From Ohtaekwangia sp. (GTDB lineage: Bacteria > Bacteroidota > Bacteroidia > Cytophagales > Cyclobacteriaceae): a DNA stretch of 64,000 bases. Position numbers and translations under genes: made by a program. This document shows, piece after piece, positions 34,748 to 43,871 of the stretch. The stretch spans positions 806,001-870,000 of the forward strand of contig JAJNPV010000042.1 in the NCBI GenBank assembly GCA_021155195.1, given 5' to 3'. The notes beneath the pieces are model-generated. The model was not told where the DNA came from, did no database searches, and saw only the letters and a list, made by a program, of their open reading frames with translations. The number at the start of each line of letters is the position of its first letter. Positions within the stretch are counted from its first letter, which is position 1.

Positions 34748-35365
34748 ATGTTCCAGCAACTACAAAATATTGACACGGCATTCAAACACATCCGCCTCTT
34801 CACGGCAGGAGTGATCATTCTCTCATTGACGCTAAGCGGCTATGTAGTCTACAAAAGTTTTGGATTCATCACCGCCTCCCAAGAACGAATCTATATCCTC
34901 GCCAATGGAAAAGCGCTCGAGGCCTGGTCCTCAGAACGCAAAGACAACATCCCGGTGGAAGCACGCGATCACATAAAAATGTTCCATCATTATTTCTTTA
35001 CACTCGATCCGGATGAAAAAGTTATTCAGACCAACCTCACCAAAGCGCTCTACCTCGCCGATGCATCCGCCAAACGTCAATATGACAACCTCAAAGAAAG
35101 CCGCTACTTCTCAAACTTAATCTCTGGCAACATCAGCCAACAGATTGAAGGGGATAGCATTCAACTCGACCTCAACCAACATCCCATTTATTTCAAATAC
35201 TATGGCAAACAAAAACTGATCAGAACTTCATCCATCGTAACACGCCAGCTCATCACCGAAGGGTTCATCCGCAACGTCACGCGATCGGATCACAACCCCC
35301 ATGGCTTTCTTATTGAACGATGGAACACCCTCCAAAACAACGACTTGAAAACTGAAAACCGATAA
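34748..35365 (+). CDS. traK: Conjugative transfer protein TraK (VirB8-like)
   Basis: 205 residues. It opens MFQQLQNIDTAFKHIRLFTAGVIILSLTLSGYVVYKSF, with a single membrane helix at about 18-38, and continues with YILANGKALEAW, HIKMFHHYFFTLDPDEKVI and TRQLITEGFIRNVTRSDHNPHGFLIE. This pattern is diagnostic for TraK of Bacteroides-type elements, the bitopic scaffold that links inner-membrane and periplasmic parts of the channel. Confidence 0.93.
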   Translation: MFQQLQNIDTAFKHIRLFTAGVIILSLTLSGYVVYKSFGFITASQERIYILANGKALEAWSSERKDNIPVEARDHIKMFHHYFFTLDPDEKVIQTNLTKALYLADASAKRQYDNLKESRYFSNLISGNISQQIEGDSIQLDLNQHPIYFKYYGKQKLIRTSSIVTRQLITEGFIRNVTRSDHNPHGFLIERWNTLQNNDLKTENR

Positions 35366-35368
35366 ATC

Positions 35369-35623
35369 ATGGAAGCAGAACAGAAACTGGCAGAAACGCT
35401 TGTCCCCATTGGAAAAATGAAAGGAGAGGTTGATGGCAAGTTCGAAGCCTTCTACCTGGCAAGGGACAAGGAAGGTCAACTCTTTATCAACCATAATCCG
35501 CCCTTTTCAAAAGATCGCCTCAATAAATCAAAGGCGTGGAAAATGATTAGTCAGGAAAAGCTCGACAGCTATAAAAAGCAACTTCACTTTATACCCTCAC
35601 ATAAAACTGGAATAAAAAGATAG
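35369..35623 (+). CDS. Small soluble protein between traK and traM, unknown function
   Basis: 84 residues, charged, with no membrane helix: GKFEAFYLARDKEGQLFINHNPPFSKDRLNKSKAWKMISQEKL. It occupies the place where TraL lies in Bacteroides elements, but TraL is a membrane protein, so the identity is rejected. The start is 3 bases after the traK stop and the gene looks co-transcribed. No family recognised. Confidence 0.55.
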   Translation: MEAEQKLAETLVPIGKMKGEVDGKFEAFYLARDKEGQLFINHNPPFSKDRLNKSKAWKMISQEKLDSYKKQLHFIPSHKTGIKR

Positions 35624-35661
35624 GTCAAATAAAACAGTTCATCACAAAAAAAACTAACAGT

Positions 35662-36903
35662 ATGAAACATTCACAGAAATTCCTGCAACAACGGAAATTA
35701 ATGATGACACTCCCATTATTAATCACTCCATTCATCACCATGATCTTTTGGGCACTCGGCGGCGGGCAGGTTACACCGACTCAGGCAATAACCGCGGGCT
35801 TGAACCTCAACCTCCCCAGTGCCCAATTTTTAAACAAAACCGAATCGGATAAACTCTCCCTCTACGAAGAGATGAAACGGGATGCTGAGAAATTTCAGGA
35901 CGCTCAGGAAAATGATCCCTACTACGACCTCGATGCACTTTCGACTTCTGTGGCCGAACGGGATTCATCCGCTTATGTGGCTCCTAACAATCCAGACATA
36001 ACCAACCAGCCGAAACGACTCGAGTCAATGGATCCAAACGAAGAACGAGTCAATCGTAAACTTGAAGAACTCTATGCCGAACTAAATAAAAGCCCACAGC
36101 CTGAAACCACACCCGTTACTCAACCAACGCCCGACAATAGTCAATTTTCAAACGATGTTGATAAACTCGAACGCATGATGGAAAGGATGCACCCACAACT
36201 TTCAGAGGATCCTGAAATGCAACAAATCGATCAGGTGCTCGAAAAAATTCTTGACATCCAACACCCGGAACGCGTCAAAGAAAAAATCCAACGTCAATCT
36301 CCACGCATCGAAAATAAAGTGACTTCATTCACAACTCCCTTCGATGAATCCTGGCTGGGGACAGATCAATCCAGCAGCGCCCAAGTGTCAGTTCAACCCA
36401 ATGGATTCTTTGACCTCGATCTCCAACAAGAGCAACAAAAAAGCGAATCCGCCATTCAAGCAGTCATCCATGGCACGCAAGAAATAGTCTCTGGCGCGAT
36501 TGTAAAAATGAGACTCCAAACAGACCTGTATCTAAACGGCAACCAAATCCCAAAAGACCAATTCATCTACGGCATCGCATCCCTCTCAGGCGAGCGGTTG
36601 AAAATTTCAATCTCCTCGATCCAAATGAACAATCAAATGATTCCGGTTTCGATGTCTGTCACAGACCTCGATGGACTCGAAGGAATCTACATGCCGGGAG
36701 CCATCGCCCGGGATGCCGCCCGCGAAGCAACGGATCAAGCCGTACAGGGCGTAGAGTTTTTATCGATGAGTCCATCGTTCAGTGCACAAGCTGCTTCTGC
36801 AGGAATGCAAGCTGCTAAAGGCTTCTTGGGAAAAAAATCCAAACTCATCAAAGTCACTGTCAAAGCCGGTTACAAGGTTCTCTTAATACCCAATAATTTC
36901 TAA
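35662..36903 (+). CDS. traM: Conjugative transfer protein TraM (VirB10-like)
   Basis: 413 residues. The opening KFLQQRKLMMTLPLLITPFITMIFWALGGGQ carries the single inner-membrane helix. A long Pro/Gln/Glu-rich middle (about 80-250) follows, then a beta-rich C-terminal domain with IQAVIHGTQEIVSGAIVKMRLQTDLYLNGNQIPKDQFIYGIASLSGERLKI. These parts match TraM, which spans the periplasm to the outer-membrane ring. Confidence 0.93.
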   Translation: MKHSQKFLQQRKLMMTLPLLITPFITMIFWALGGGQVTPTQAITAGLNLNLPSAQFLNKTESDKLSLYEEMKRDAEKFQDAQENDPYYDLDALSTSVAERDSSAYVAPNNPDITNQPKRLESMDPNEERVNRKLEELYAELNKSPQPETTPVTQPTPDNSQFSNDVDKLERMMERMHPQLSEDPEMQQIDQVLEKILDIQHPERVKEKIQRQSPRIENKVTSFTTPFDESWLGTDQSSSAQVSVQPNGFFDLDLQQEQQKSESAIQAVIHGTQEIVSGAIVKMRLQTDLYLNGNQIPKDQFIYGIASLSGERLKISISSIQMNNQMIPVSMSVTDLDGLEGIYMPGAIARDAAREATDQAVQGVEFLSMSPSFSAQAASAGMQAAKGFLGKKSKLIKVTVKAGYKVLLIPNNF

Positions 36904-36908
36904 CCCCA

Positions 36909-37769
36909 ATGAAAACATTTCGCACCTCAACCATGCTATTTGGAACAATCTTGTCCGTAGTATTTTCAACATCAGGACAAACTTCGTTTGTAAACGCTAC
37001 CGAAGAACTACAACCCATCGCAACAACGTTTAACAAAACGACAAGCATCATTTTTCCAGCCTCCATCACCTCAGTCGACCGGGGAAGTCCGGAAGTTCTT
37101 ATTCAAAAAGCCAAAGGCGTGTTGAATGTCCTTCAGATCAAAGCCGCACACCGAAGCATGAAGGAAACTAATCTTACCGTCATCACCGCGGATGGAACCC
37201 TACATCATTTCTTCATCCGCTATGAAGATAACCCCGCTTGTCTCACCTGGAAGGTGACAGATTTCCTTTACGGAAACAATTTCTCCGTGATGCTCCAACA
37301 ACCCAACCACGATCATGAAATCAACACCCATACACAAGCAATTCAAAAGAGTAAGAACCCTCGCTTCATGAAATCCACAGGGAACCATAAAATGAAACTT
37401 CAACTCAATGACATCTTCATCAAAGACGAAGTCTTATTTCTGAAACTGACAATCGCAAACAAATCAAACATCAATTACACCACTGACTTCATTCGTTTTT
37501 ATACCGAAGATAAAAGACAAGTCAAACGCACCGCTTCCCAGCAACTCGATCGGAAACCAATCTTCACACAAGGAGATGCAACGCAGATCATCGGTCGGAC
37601 AAAAAAAACCATCGTCTATGCCTTTGAAAAATTTACAATCCCCGATGCAAAACAAGGTGTCATCGAACTATTCGAGCAGAAGGGAGGACGTCACCTTAAA
37701 CTAACTTTTAAAAACCGCAGACTGGTCAAAGCCAAACCAGTCCCTGCAACAGACAATATCATGTTCTAA
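36909..37769 (+). CDS. traN: Conjugative transfer protein TraN (VirB9-like, DUF4138)
   Basis: 286 residues: signal peptide ending SGQTS, then TKTTSIIFPASITSVDRGSPEVLIQKAKGVLNVLQIKAA and the DUF4138 core MKLQLNDIFIKDEVLFLKLTIANKSNINYTTDFIRFYTEDKRQVKRTASQQ. TraN forms the outer-membrane collar with TraM. It starts five bases after traM. The usual next genes TraO and TraQ and the mobilisation genes do not follow. Confidence 0.92.
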   Translation: MKTFRTSTMLFGTILSVVFSTSGQTSFVNATEELQPIATTFNKTTSIIFPASITSVDRGSPEVLIQKAKGVLNVLQIKAAHRSMKETNLTVITADGTLHHFFIRYEDNPACLTWKVTDFLYGNNFSVMLQQPNHDHEINTHTQAIQKSKNPRFMKSTGNHKMKLQLNDIFIKDEVLFLKLTIANKSNINYTTDFIRFYTEDKRQVKRTASQQLDRKPIFTQGDATQIIGRTKKTIVYAFEKFTIPDAKQGVIELFEQKGGRHLKLTFKNRRLVKAKPVPATDNIMF

Positions 37770-37799
37770 AAATCATTTATCAACTAAAACAAATCTGTC

Positions 37800-38603
37800 A
37801 TGAACCAGAAAAATTTTGAGTACCTGAAAGACGGCCTGAAATACTTGGGCTTCGGTGAATCATTGTACAATGACCTCGAGAAAAACCTCGCCAAACAAGA
37901 ACCTCATTTCCAACTCGCCACCACAGGGGAATACAAACATGGGAAGGGGTTGGATAAAATTGACTTCATACTCGACCTGAAAAAATCAGAGACATCTGAC
38001 ATGTATTTTCTTAACCGCTATCAGGCAACATTAAAAAATGAGGATCCGACAAAAGAGGTATCGCAGACTTTTTACATCAACAAAAATGCAGGCTTCACAG
38101 CCAAAGAAGCGTTTAACTTATTGTCAGGTCGTGCCGTGCATAAAGAGCTTACAAACAAAGAAGGACAGCCGTTTAAGGCCTGGGTCCAACTAGAACTATC
38201 GGAAGAGAAAGACAAGAACAATAATTTCAAAGTCAAACAATACCACGAAGGGTATGGATTTGAGTTGGAAAAAGCTGTCTCCAAATTCCCGATCAAAGAA
38301 CTCAACGATGAAATGCTCAAAGAGCGGATGATGAAGTCCTTGATTAAAGGAAACATCACCACCGTCACGTTCGCCAAAGATGGAAAAGAGGAAACTATGA
38401 ACCTAAGTGCAAATCCACAATTCAAAAACATCAATGTGTATGATGCCTCGATGAAGAAAGTTTTTCAGGAAAATGAAAAAAAGGAGCCGCAGCAAAAACC
38501 GGAAAAGAAGGTCGATAAAAAGGAATCTCAAAAACAAGAAGCCGGAGATGAAGACAGTGAGCCTCGAAAAAAAAACACTAAACGAAAAGGAATGAAGGTC
38601 TAA
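37800..38603 (+). CDS. Mobile-element protein with lysine-rich tail, unknown function
   Basis: 267 residues. The N-terminal half (NFEYLKDGLKYLGFGESLYNDLEKNL, FYINKNAGFTAKEAFNLLSGRAVHKEL, FKAWVQLEL) resembles soluble proteins often encoded on Bacteroidetes conjugative elements. The C-terminal about 45 residues are a charged KKEPQQKPEKKVDKKES run, likely disordered. It follows traN by 30 bases and ends the operon ahead of a terminator. A DNA- or nucleoprotein-binding role is plausible but unproven. Confidence 0.6.
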   Translation: MNQKNFEYLKDGLKYLGFGESLYNDLEKNLAKQEPHFQLATTGEYKHGKGLDKIDFILDLKKSETSDMYFLNRYQATLKNEDPTKEVSQTFYINKNAGFTAKEAFNLLSGRAVHKELTNKEGQPFKAWVQLELSEEKDKNNNFKVKQYHEGYGFELEKAVSKFPIKELNDEMLKERMMKSLIKGNITTVTFAKDGKEETMNLSANPQFKNINVYDASMKKVFQENEKKEPQQKPEKKVDKKESQKQEAGDEDSEPRKKNTKRKGMKV

Positions 38604-38633
38604 TCACTTCAGGTAAATTCATATTGAACAACG

Positions 38634-38663
38634 GACCCTCCAATCAAGGGTCTTTTGTTTTTT
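38634..38663 (+). terminator. Rho-independent terminator at the end of the tra operon
   Basis: GACCCT (about 38634-38639) pairs with AGGGTC (about 38647-38652), followed by a T-rich run (TTTTGTTTTTTT). It lies about 30 bases after the last gene of the operon. Confidence 0.8.
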
Positions 38664-39335
38664 TAAATAGGTATGATGCCAGCAGGTTCCGCGCCAGCCC
38701 GGTGCAACCCTGTGCCCGGTTACTTAATAAACTTCAACGTCCGAAAGGGCACACCCTTGCACCGCTCAAGGTGCGCAATGGAAAAAGTTTTATGATTCAA
38801 ATAGTCTATGCGCAGCCTGTCACGGAACCTGCCCGAATAGATTAGTTTTTTATAAACGGATGTTGTTGGGAGGCTCATTCAGTCGTCCTCATACACTCAT
38901 TCGATCATTCCGCGCTGCCCGCACGGGTTGCGTTGCTTGCATGAGCTCCACCGCGCATGAGGTCATCGACGCGTGTTGCAAATGTGGGATAGTGCCATGA
39001 AATGAGAGCACACAATTGATTCAGAAAATATCTGTCAAGAGATAGAAGTTCATTCTATTTTTTATCCACGCAGCTCATTACAATCAACACAACTCCGCCA
39101 CACGCCCGCGCTCCATTCCTCCATTCGTTTCTTCATCCGCCTTCATCTCTCCCCCCAACAGAAAATAGAATACTCGGCGATGGAAAGATTCTTTCCACGT
39201 AAGCCAAAGGTAGACCGTTGCGGGAATTTGTCAAGGGCATGCAAGTGACGATCTTATTTACTTTTTTGGAATCGTCACCCTTGACAAAATCCCTTAACAT
39301 GCCTTCTGGCGGCTTATGGAAATGAATGAACGGGT
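38664..39335. other. Gene-free DNA between the tra operon and the PadR-FtsX cassette
   Basis: No convincing gene. It holds a pair of CATGAG repeats around 38938-38970, a perfect 7-bp hairpin TGGAAAG / CTTTCCA (39181-39197) and the large bulged hairpin at 39222-39293. The region lies where Bacteroidetes elements usually carry mobilisation genes and oriT. Confidence 0.5.
39222..39293. other. Large bulged hairpin (possible oriT, sRNA or terminator structure)
   Basis: Outer arms 39222-39236 and 39279-39293 (core TTTGTCAAGG / CCTTGACAAA) pair with 14 of 15 matches. After an 8-base one-sided bulge GCATGCAA, inner arms GTGACGAT (39245-39252) and ATCGTCAC (39271-39278) pair perfectly around an 18-base loop. 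There is no T-run on either side, so a plain terminator is unlikely. Confidence 0.6.
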
Positions 39336-39364
39336 GTAATCACTCTGGGTCAGAGAAATTACAC
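39336..39364. repeat. 29-bp repeat, copy 1, at the left edge of the PadR-FtsX cassette
   Basis: The repeat opens GTAATCACTCTGGGTCAGAG and ends AAATTACAC. It is nearly identical to the sequence at 42441-42469 (one base differs) in the same orientation. Internally it is a hyphenated dyad: GTAAT and CTCTG pair with CAGAG and ATTAC. Confidence 0.8.
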
Positions 39365-41985
39365 TATTCGGTCCTTAATGCTTTCGTTGGATTAGCCGTT
39401 GCAGCTCTAAAAGACAAGAAGCTAATCGTTATCCATGCGACGGTGAACACCGCTAACCCTGCTACTAAAAATTGAACGGGATTGATATCCGCTTTTAGTG
39501 TAAAGTTCTGCTCCCAGCGCGAAATGAGATACCAGGTTATCGGTGTGGCAATCACTAATGCCGCGACAATCAAGATCACAAATTCACGAGCAATTAGAAC
39601 AATTACATTGGAGACCGAAGCACCTAACACTTTACGAATACCAATCTCTTTTGTTCTTCGCTCCACAGCAAAGGACGTCAGTCCCAATAAACCAAGACAC
39701 CCGATAAAAATTGCAAGACTCGTAAACACACTCGCCACTTTTCCCAATTGTTGATCAGCTTTGTATTGACGATCATAGGTAATGTCCAGAAACGAATAAT
39801 CGAAAGGGAGGTAAGGGATTAGTTCACTCCATTTTTTTTGAATGCGCTCAACCGTAGCGGGTATTTCATTTTCATCAATGCGGATCGAAATGCGACCTAC
39901 ATACCGGGACATACCAATCATCAACGGTTCTATCTCGGAGTGAAGCGAGCGATAGTTAAAATCTTTCACGACACCAATAATTCTCGCGCCCCTGGCCGCA
40001 CCGCCGCTTAACTTTTTGCCCAGCGCCTGTTCCGGTGTCCAACCGAAATCTTTGACACCGGTTTCATTGATCAGGTAGGCTGTGGTATCATCGGCTTGAT
40101 TATCCCGGCTGAAACCGCGACCAGCAATGAGCCCAATCCCATAGGCTGAAAGGAAGTCATGATCTACAAAATTATAGTTAATATTAGTGGGTGATAATTT
40201 GCCATCCAGCATTTCAATCTCTGTATAATAATTATCAATACCACCACCCGGTACGGACCGCGAGCCTGTAACGGCCCGCACGCCCGGCACAGTCTTCAAT
40301 TCATTCTTTATCGCATCGAGGTGATTAACAATTGCTGAATCTCCATTGGTTGGGACAACCAGCGTGGCGTTTTTGTTAAACCCAAGATCATGATTTCGCA
40401 GCGCCTGCAATTGATCATAGACTAGGAGTGTACCCGATACCAAGGTTATAGAAATAATAAACTGAAAGGCCACAAGTACCTTTCTGAAATTTTGATTACT
40501 GTATAAAGTTTTAATAGCAGGTCGGAAAACCTGAAGCGGCTGAAACCCAGAGATTACAAACGCCGGATAGGATCCCGCCATCACACCAATAAATAGAACG
40601 AGTACCAACGCTGCGCCAACCGTTAACCACGGATTTGGCAGCAAGGATAGACTCAACGGAGAATCAACCAAAATCCGAAATCCAGGAAGGGCCATCCAGG
40701 CAAGTAATACCGCTAACAGGCCTGATAGGAAGGCGACTATAATCGATTCACCCAAAAACTGAGCAATTAACATTCTGCGCAATGCACCCAATGATTTGCG
40801 CAAACCCACTTCTTTCAATCGTCTGGATGCACGCGCTGTGGCCAGGTTAATGTAGTTGAAGCATGCGATGAGCAATATAAATACGGCAATGATCGATAAG
40901 ATATAAATGTTATTCATGCTTCCGCGGGTACCATTTTCCCAAGACCGTTGCGGTGCCAAATAGATTTCTGTAAGCGACTGCAGCGGAAGATCTTCGTAAT
41001 ACATACCACCCTTCTCTATATTTTTACTGATGAAGCTTGCCATCTTAGAGCGAACCTTATCAGCTGATTCCGCATCGCGTAAAAGTAAGTACGTGTGAAA
41101 ACCATTCCAGAACCAGCCACTTTCTTCTCCTTGTTTGTTGTTTTTACTCCAGGTAGAAAATGATATGAGATTCGTAAACCTGAAATGGGAATTCTCGGGA
41201 ACGTCTTCCATCACACCCGTAACCTTATACAGGTCATAATCCAACTTGATTTGTTCCCCCACGGGATCTTCATCACCAAAGTATTTCTTGGCCATGCTCT
41301 CAGAAAGAACGATCGAATAGGGATCGCGGAGTGCTGTTTTCTGATCGCCTTGTAAAAGATTAAAACTAAACACCTTGAAAATAGTGCTGTCTGCAATGTA
41401 AGAATCCGGCTCATAATAGGAGATACCGTTACGTTCGGCCAAGAGATTCCAACGTTGTAAACGAACATAGGCCTCGACCTCAGGAAATTCCTGGGCCATG
41501 CGCGGACCCATCGGAGGCGAGCTAGTGGATTGAAGTAGCAATTCATTTTCCGTACGGAGATTTTCTACAATCCTAAAAATGCGATCTGCCTTGCTATGAT
41601 ACCGATCGAAGCTAAGTTCATGATATACATAAAACGAGATGAGACTGAAGGTGGCAAGACCAACAGCGAGCCCAATAATATTGATCGCAGAGAAACCTTT
41701 GTTTCGCATCAGCGATCGAACGGCCGTGATGAAATAGTTTTTGAACATAGGAGCGGGTTGAATAAATGACGATTGTTTGGATTTCCTTATAATCCCTGGT
41801 CGGAACAGCTTGAGTACACTGAGTGAAAATTTAATGCGTGCTTTGGAATGATTGCCTGCTGCTACTTCGCGCTGAAATATTTCCTGAAGATCTCCTTCGA
41901 TATCTTCGGCCATGGCGGGATCACAGAACCACCGGAAGAAACGTAGGAAGAACCGAGGCGGTTGTATGTTGTTTGGAGGACTCAT
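39364..41985 (-). CDS. FtsX/MacB-type ABC transporter permease with N-terminal prefix domain
   Basis: 873 residues. A cytoplasmic prefix of about 70 residues (FRWFCDPAMAEDIEGDLQEIFQRE) precedes two FtsX units: membrane helix about 100-120 and MacB-type periplasmic domain, three helices (IIAVFILLIACFNYINLATARASRR, then AFLSGLLAVLLAWM, then VGAALVLVLFIGVMAG), a second periplasmic domain, and three C-terminal helices with RTKEIGIRKVLGAS. No ATPase gene is adjacent. The upstream PadR gene overlaps its start by four bases, the standard pairing in Bacteroidetes. Probably exports or senses antimicrobial or envelope compounds. Confidence 0.9.
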   Translation of the reverse strand: MSPPNNIQPPRFFLRFFRWFCDPAMAEDIEGDLQEIFQREVAAGNHSKARIKFSLSVLKLFRPGIIRKSKQSSFIQPAPMFKNYFITAVRSLMRNKGFSAINIIGLAVGLATFSLISFYVYHELSFDRYHSKADRIFRIVENLRTENELLLQSTSSPPMGPRMAQEFPEVEAYVRLQRWNLLAERNGISYYEPDSYIADSTIFKVFSFNLLQGDQKTALRDPYSIVLSESMAKKYFGDEDPVGEQIKLDYDLYKVTGVMEDVPENSHFRFTNLISFSTWSKNNKQGEESGWFWNGFHTYLLLRDAESADKVRSKMASFISKNIEKGGMYYEDLPLQSLTEIYLAPQRSWENGTRGSMNNIYILSIIAVFILLIACFNYINLATARASRRLKEVGLRKSLGALRRMLIAQFLGESIIVAFLSGLLAVLLAWMALPGFRILVDSPLSLSLLPNPWLTVGAALVLVLFIGVMAGSYPAFVISGFQPLQVFRPAIKTLYSNQNFRKVLVAFQFIISITLVSGTLLVYDQLQALRNHDLGFNKNATLVVPTNGDSAIVNHLDAIKNELKTVPGVRAVTGSRSVPGGGIDNYYTEIEMLDGKLSPTNINYNFVDHDFLSAYGIGLIAGRGFSRDNQADDTTAYLINETGVKDFGWTPEQALGKKLSGGAARGARIIGVVKDFNYRSLHSEIEPLMIGMSRYVGRISIRIDENEIPATVERIQKKWSELIPYLPFDYSFLDITYDRQYKADQQLGKVASVFTSLAIFIGCLGLLGLTSFAVERRTKEIGIRKVLGASVSNVIVLIAREFVILIVAALVIATPITWYLISRWEQNFTLKADINPVQFLVAGLAVFTVAWITISFLSFRAATANPTKALRTE

Positions 41986-42314
41986 TGTTTTGGAAAAGCC
42001 ATGCGTGGTATCGCCTTGAAAAGGTCAACGCGTTGTTCTTGTGTTTCGCGAAGCACGCGCGAACCCAATGTGGTAAGGCTGAAGTAACGCTTTCGTTTGC
42101 CACCGCGGATGTTGGTCGCTTCACCAAATTCCGAAGTAAGGTAACCTTTGTGCTCCAGTCGCCTGAGCACGGTTTGTAACGCCCCAATGCTAACCCTGCG
42201 ATTCAGGCGATGTTCCATTTCATCAATAATAGCAACGCCATAGGCCTCCTTATAAAGAATTCCCACAGTGAGCATAACGATTTCTTCAAATTCTCCCAGT
42301 TGATGTCTATTCAC
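41982..42314 (-). CDS. PadR-family transcriptional regulator
   Basis: 110 residues from a GTG at 42314. The winged helix is GILYKEAYGVAIIDEMEHRLNRRVSIGALQTVLRRLEHKGYLTSEFG, followed by the wing GGKRKRYFSLTTLG and a dimerisation helix. PadR repressors respond to small toxic compounds. It overlaps the FtsX permease gene (ATGA) and so regulates and is co-translated with it. Confidence 0.9.
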   Translation of the reverse strand: MNRHQLGEFEEIVMLTVGILYKEAYGVAIIDEMEHRLNRRVSIGALQTVLRRLEHKGYLTSEFGEATNIRGGKRKRYFSLTTLGSRVLRETQEQRVDLFKAIPRMAFPKQ

Positions 42315-42440
42315 GTCAATAATATTTGACTTAAATGTAGTTAATATACTTACTGGATGGAAAGAGGTTACAAAAAGTTTTAAAAGAGTTGGACTAATTC
42401 TCGATGGCCAAGCAGCTTATTGTGAAAGAAGGAATCGGTC

Positions 42441-42469
42441 GTAATCACTCTGGATCAGAGAAATTACAC
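42441..42469. repeat. 29-bp repeat, copy 2, at the right edge of the PadR-FtsX cassette
   Basis: Second copy of the repeat at 39336-39364, with A in place of one G (CTGGATCAGAG). The stop and last few codons of the phosphoribosyltransferase gene lie inside it. Confidence 0.8.
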
Positions 42470-43143
42470 GCAATGGCTTCTTTGAGCTTATGAACAGACA
42501 AAGGGTCAGGTGCTTCTTCAGCAACTTTCCAACCAACTTCGTCACGCCATGAATATGCTGAACTTTGTGGAGCGGTTGCGTCATTTAAGGTGTTGACCGA
42601 TTCTGTGCTCGCCAACGTAAAAGAAACAATCGGGATGCTTCGATTCTTTTGTCGGACGGCTTTTACCATAGCACGAATTGTAAACCCGGTAGTCATAATA
42701 TCATCTATAAGTAAAATGCCTATGAATGACATATCCGCAGGTGGACTAAAGGAATAAATATCCTTCAGGTTTACTTCCCGTGTCGTTTTAGAAAGTTGTT
42801 TCATGGGAATAGTAACATGTTTTTTTGTCAATGCTTCTGGTTCATACAATCCCCGCAAAGAGGTCGCGAGGTTTGCACCCAGTCGATCAAGTGTCGAATT
42901 TTTTCTAACCACGGCTACTTCATCTGCATGCAGGGCGCGCAGCACCAAAGGAGATGATATTATGTTTGAAATGCTTTCGACAGCACATGATGTCCAGGCC
43001 TCAAGGTCAATTGGATTTCCTCTTTTGAATCCAATCAAACTTTTTGACAGCCGATCAAAGCCTGAAGACAATGGCTTGTAATGACACAAGTAATAATGTG
43101 GGACTCGCTCACCATTCACTTCTATGAAATCAGATTGGATCAT
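42445..43143 (-). CDS. Phosphoribosyltransferase-domain protein
   Basis: 232 residues. The PRPP-binding signature ILLIDDIMTTGFTIRAM lies near residue 150, preceded by a domain with RVPHYYLCHYKPLSSGFDRLSKSLIGFKRG and a basic stretch LTKKHVTIPMKQLSKTTREVN. A normal type I PRTase fold is likely; the partner base or function is not known (some such proteins act in nucleotide recycling, competence or phage defence). The last codons (ending CNFSDPE) are encoded by the 29-bp repeat, so its 3' end may have been rewritten by insertion of the neighbouring cassette. Confidence 0.75.
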   Translation of the reverse strand: MIQSDFIEVNGERVPHYYLCHYKPLSSGFDRLSKSLIGFKRGNPIDLEAWTSCAVESISNIISSPLVLRALHADEVAVVRKNSTLDRLGANLATSLRGLYEPEALTKKHVTIPMKQLSKTTREVNLKDIYSFSPPADMSFIGILLIDDIMTTGFTIRAMVKAVRQKNRSIPIVSFTLASTESVNTLNDATAPQSSAYSWRDEVGWKVAEEAPDPLSVHKLKEAIACNFSDPE

Positions 43144-43435
43144 GCCCTAACAAGTTCACCTTTTTAAGGCACCGATCCAAGAACAACGTTGCGTGATTCA
43201 ATGTCGATGGCTGTGATGTGACTGCATGTCCGGCATTTTTATTTTGCTCTACCTTCAAAAACAGCGAGCAAAGATCGGCTGGCTTACACATCCAACCCCT
43301 TCCGACAGTCAAGGAATTTCCGGCATAACACGCTTCCAGACCACGCCCCATTTATTCCGTTCCTCCTTGCCTGACACCCCACGCCAGCCGGAGCGTACGC
43401 TAACTCTTTTGACCGCAAGTCCGAAGCAAAATAAA

Positions 43436-43864
43436 ATGCCTCAGACCATGCAGATCCTAATCAAAACTCACCGACTAAATCGAACCTATCACGGCAACCA
43501 TTTCTTCATCCTTTCAAAAGGTAGCAATGCTGGAAAGCCAATGGAGAATCCATGCCCAAATTGCTTCGTTGTGATTATCAAGTGTCCTAACGAAAGACAC
43601 CTCTTGTATTGGTTATGTTTTGGCCTTTGGCAAACCAATTATTTCCAATCCCACCTGGTCGGTTCGGTCATTCCTTTTCTCAGACTACCCGACCTGAAAT
43701 CAATTATCCGTGAGATCCGCGAAAAAGTTGAGATTCGTAAACCTGAATACGACAAAGCAATTATCACCTTAAATAAATTGCTTGCCCTCGAACAGAATCT
43801 TTCGAATGAACTTCAACTCCTCAAGCATGCCAAGAAATGCGTGATGATGAAATTGTTGAAGTAA
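43436..43864 (+). CDS. DUF6943-like protein of mobile elements, unknown function
   Basis: About 142 residues from ATG 43436. Conserved-looking parts are NRTYHGNHFFILSKGSNAGKP, NPCPNCFVV, LYWLCFGLWQTNYFQSHLVGSVIPFL and a C-terminal helix. I associate this pattern with DUF6943, common beside HTH genes on Bacteroidetes conjugative elements (from memory). A longer open frame upstream exists but its first 70 residues are repeat-derived. Cys pairs (PCPNCF) could bind metal. Confidence 0.6.
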   Translation: MPQTMQILIKTHRLNRTYHGNHFFILSKGSNAGKPMENPCPNCFVVIIKCPNERHLLYWLCFGLWQTNYFQSHLVGSVIPFLRLPDLKSIIREIREKVEIRKPEYDKAIITLNKLLALEQNLSNELQLLKHAKKCVMMKLLK

Positions 43865-43871
43865 AATTTGT

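Noticed and set aside
35369..35623. TraL identity for the small gene between traK and traM
   Set aside because: The position fits, but the protein has no membrane helix while TraL does.
38624..38845. Short plus-strand frame after the tra operon
   Set aside because: It overlaps the terminator hairpin and has no recognisable start or domain.
39364..42314. PadR-FtsX pair as part of the conjugative element's core
   Set aside because: It has its own bounding repeats and opposite orientation, and such pairs occur widely on chromosomes; it is more likely a separate cassette.
43226..43435. N-terminal extension of the DUF6943-like protein
   Set aside because: The extra codons run through repeat-like DNA (GCCAGCCGGAG motif) with low-quality protein composition; ATG 43436 gives a normal protein.
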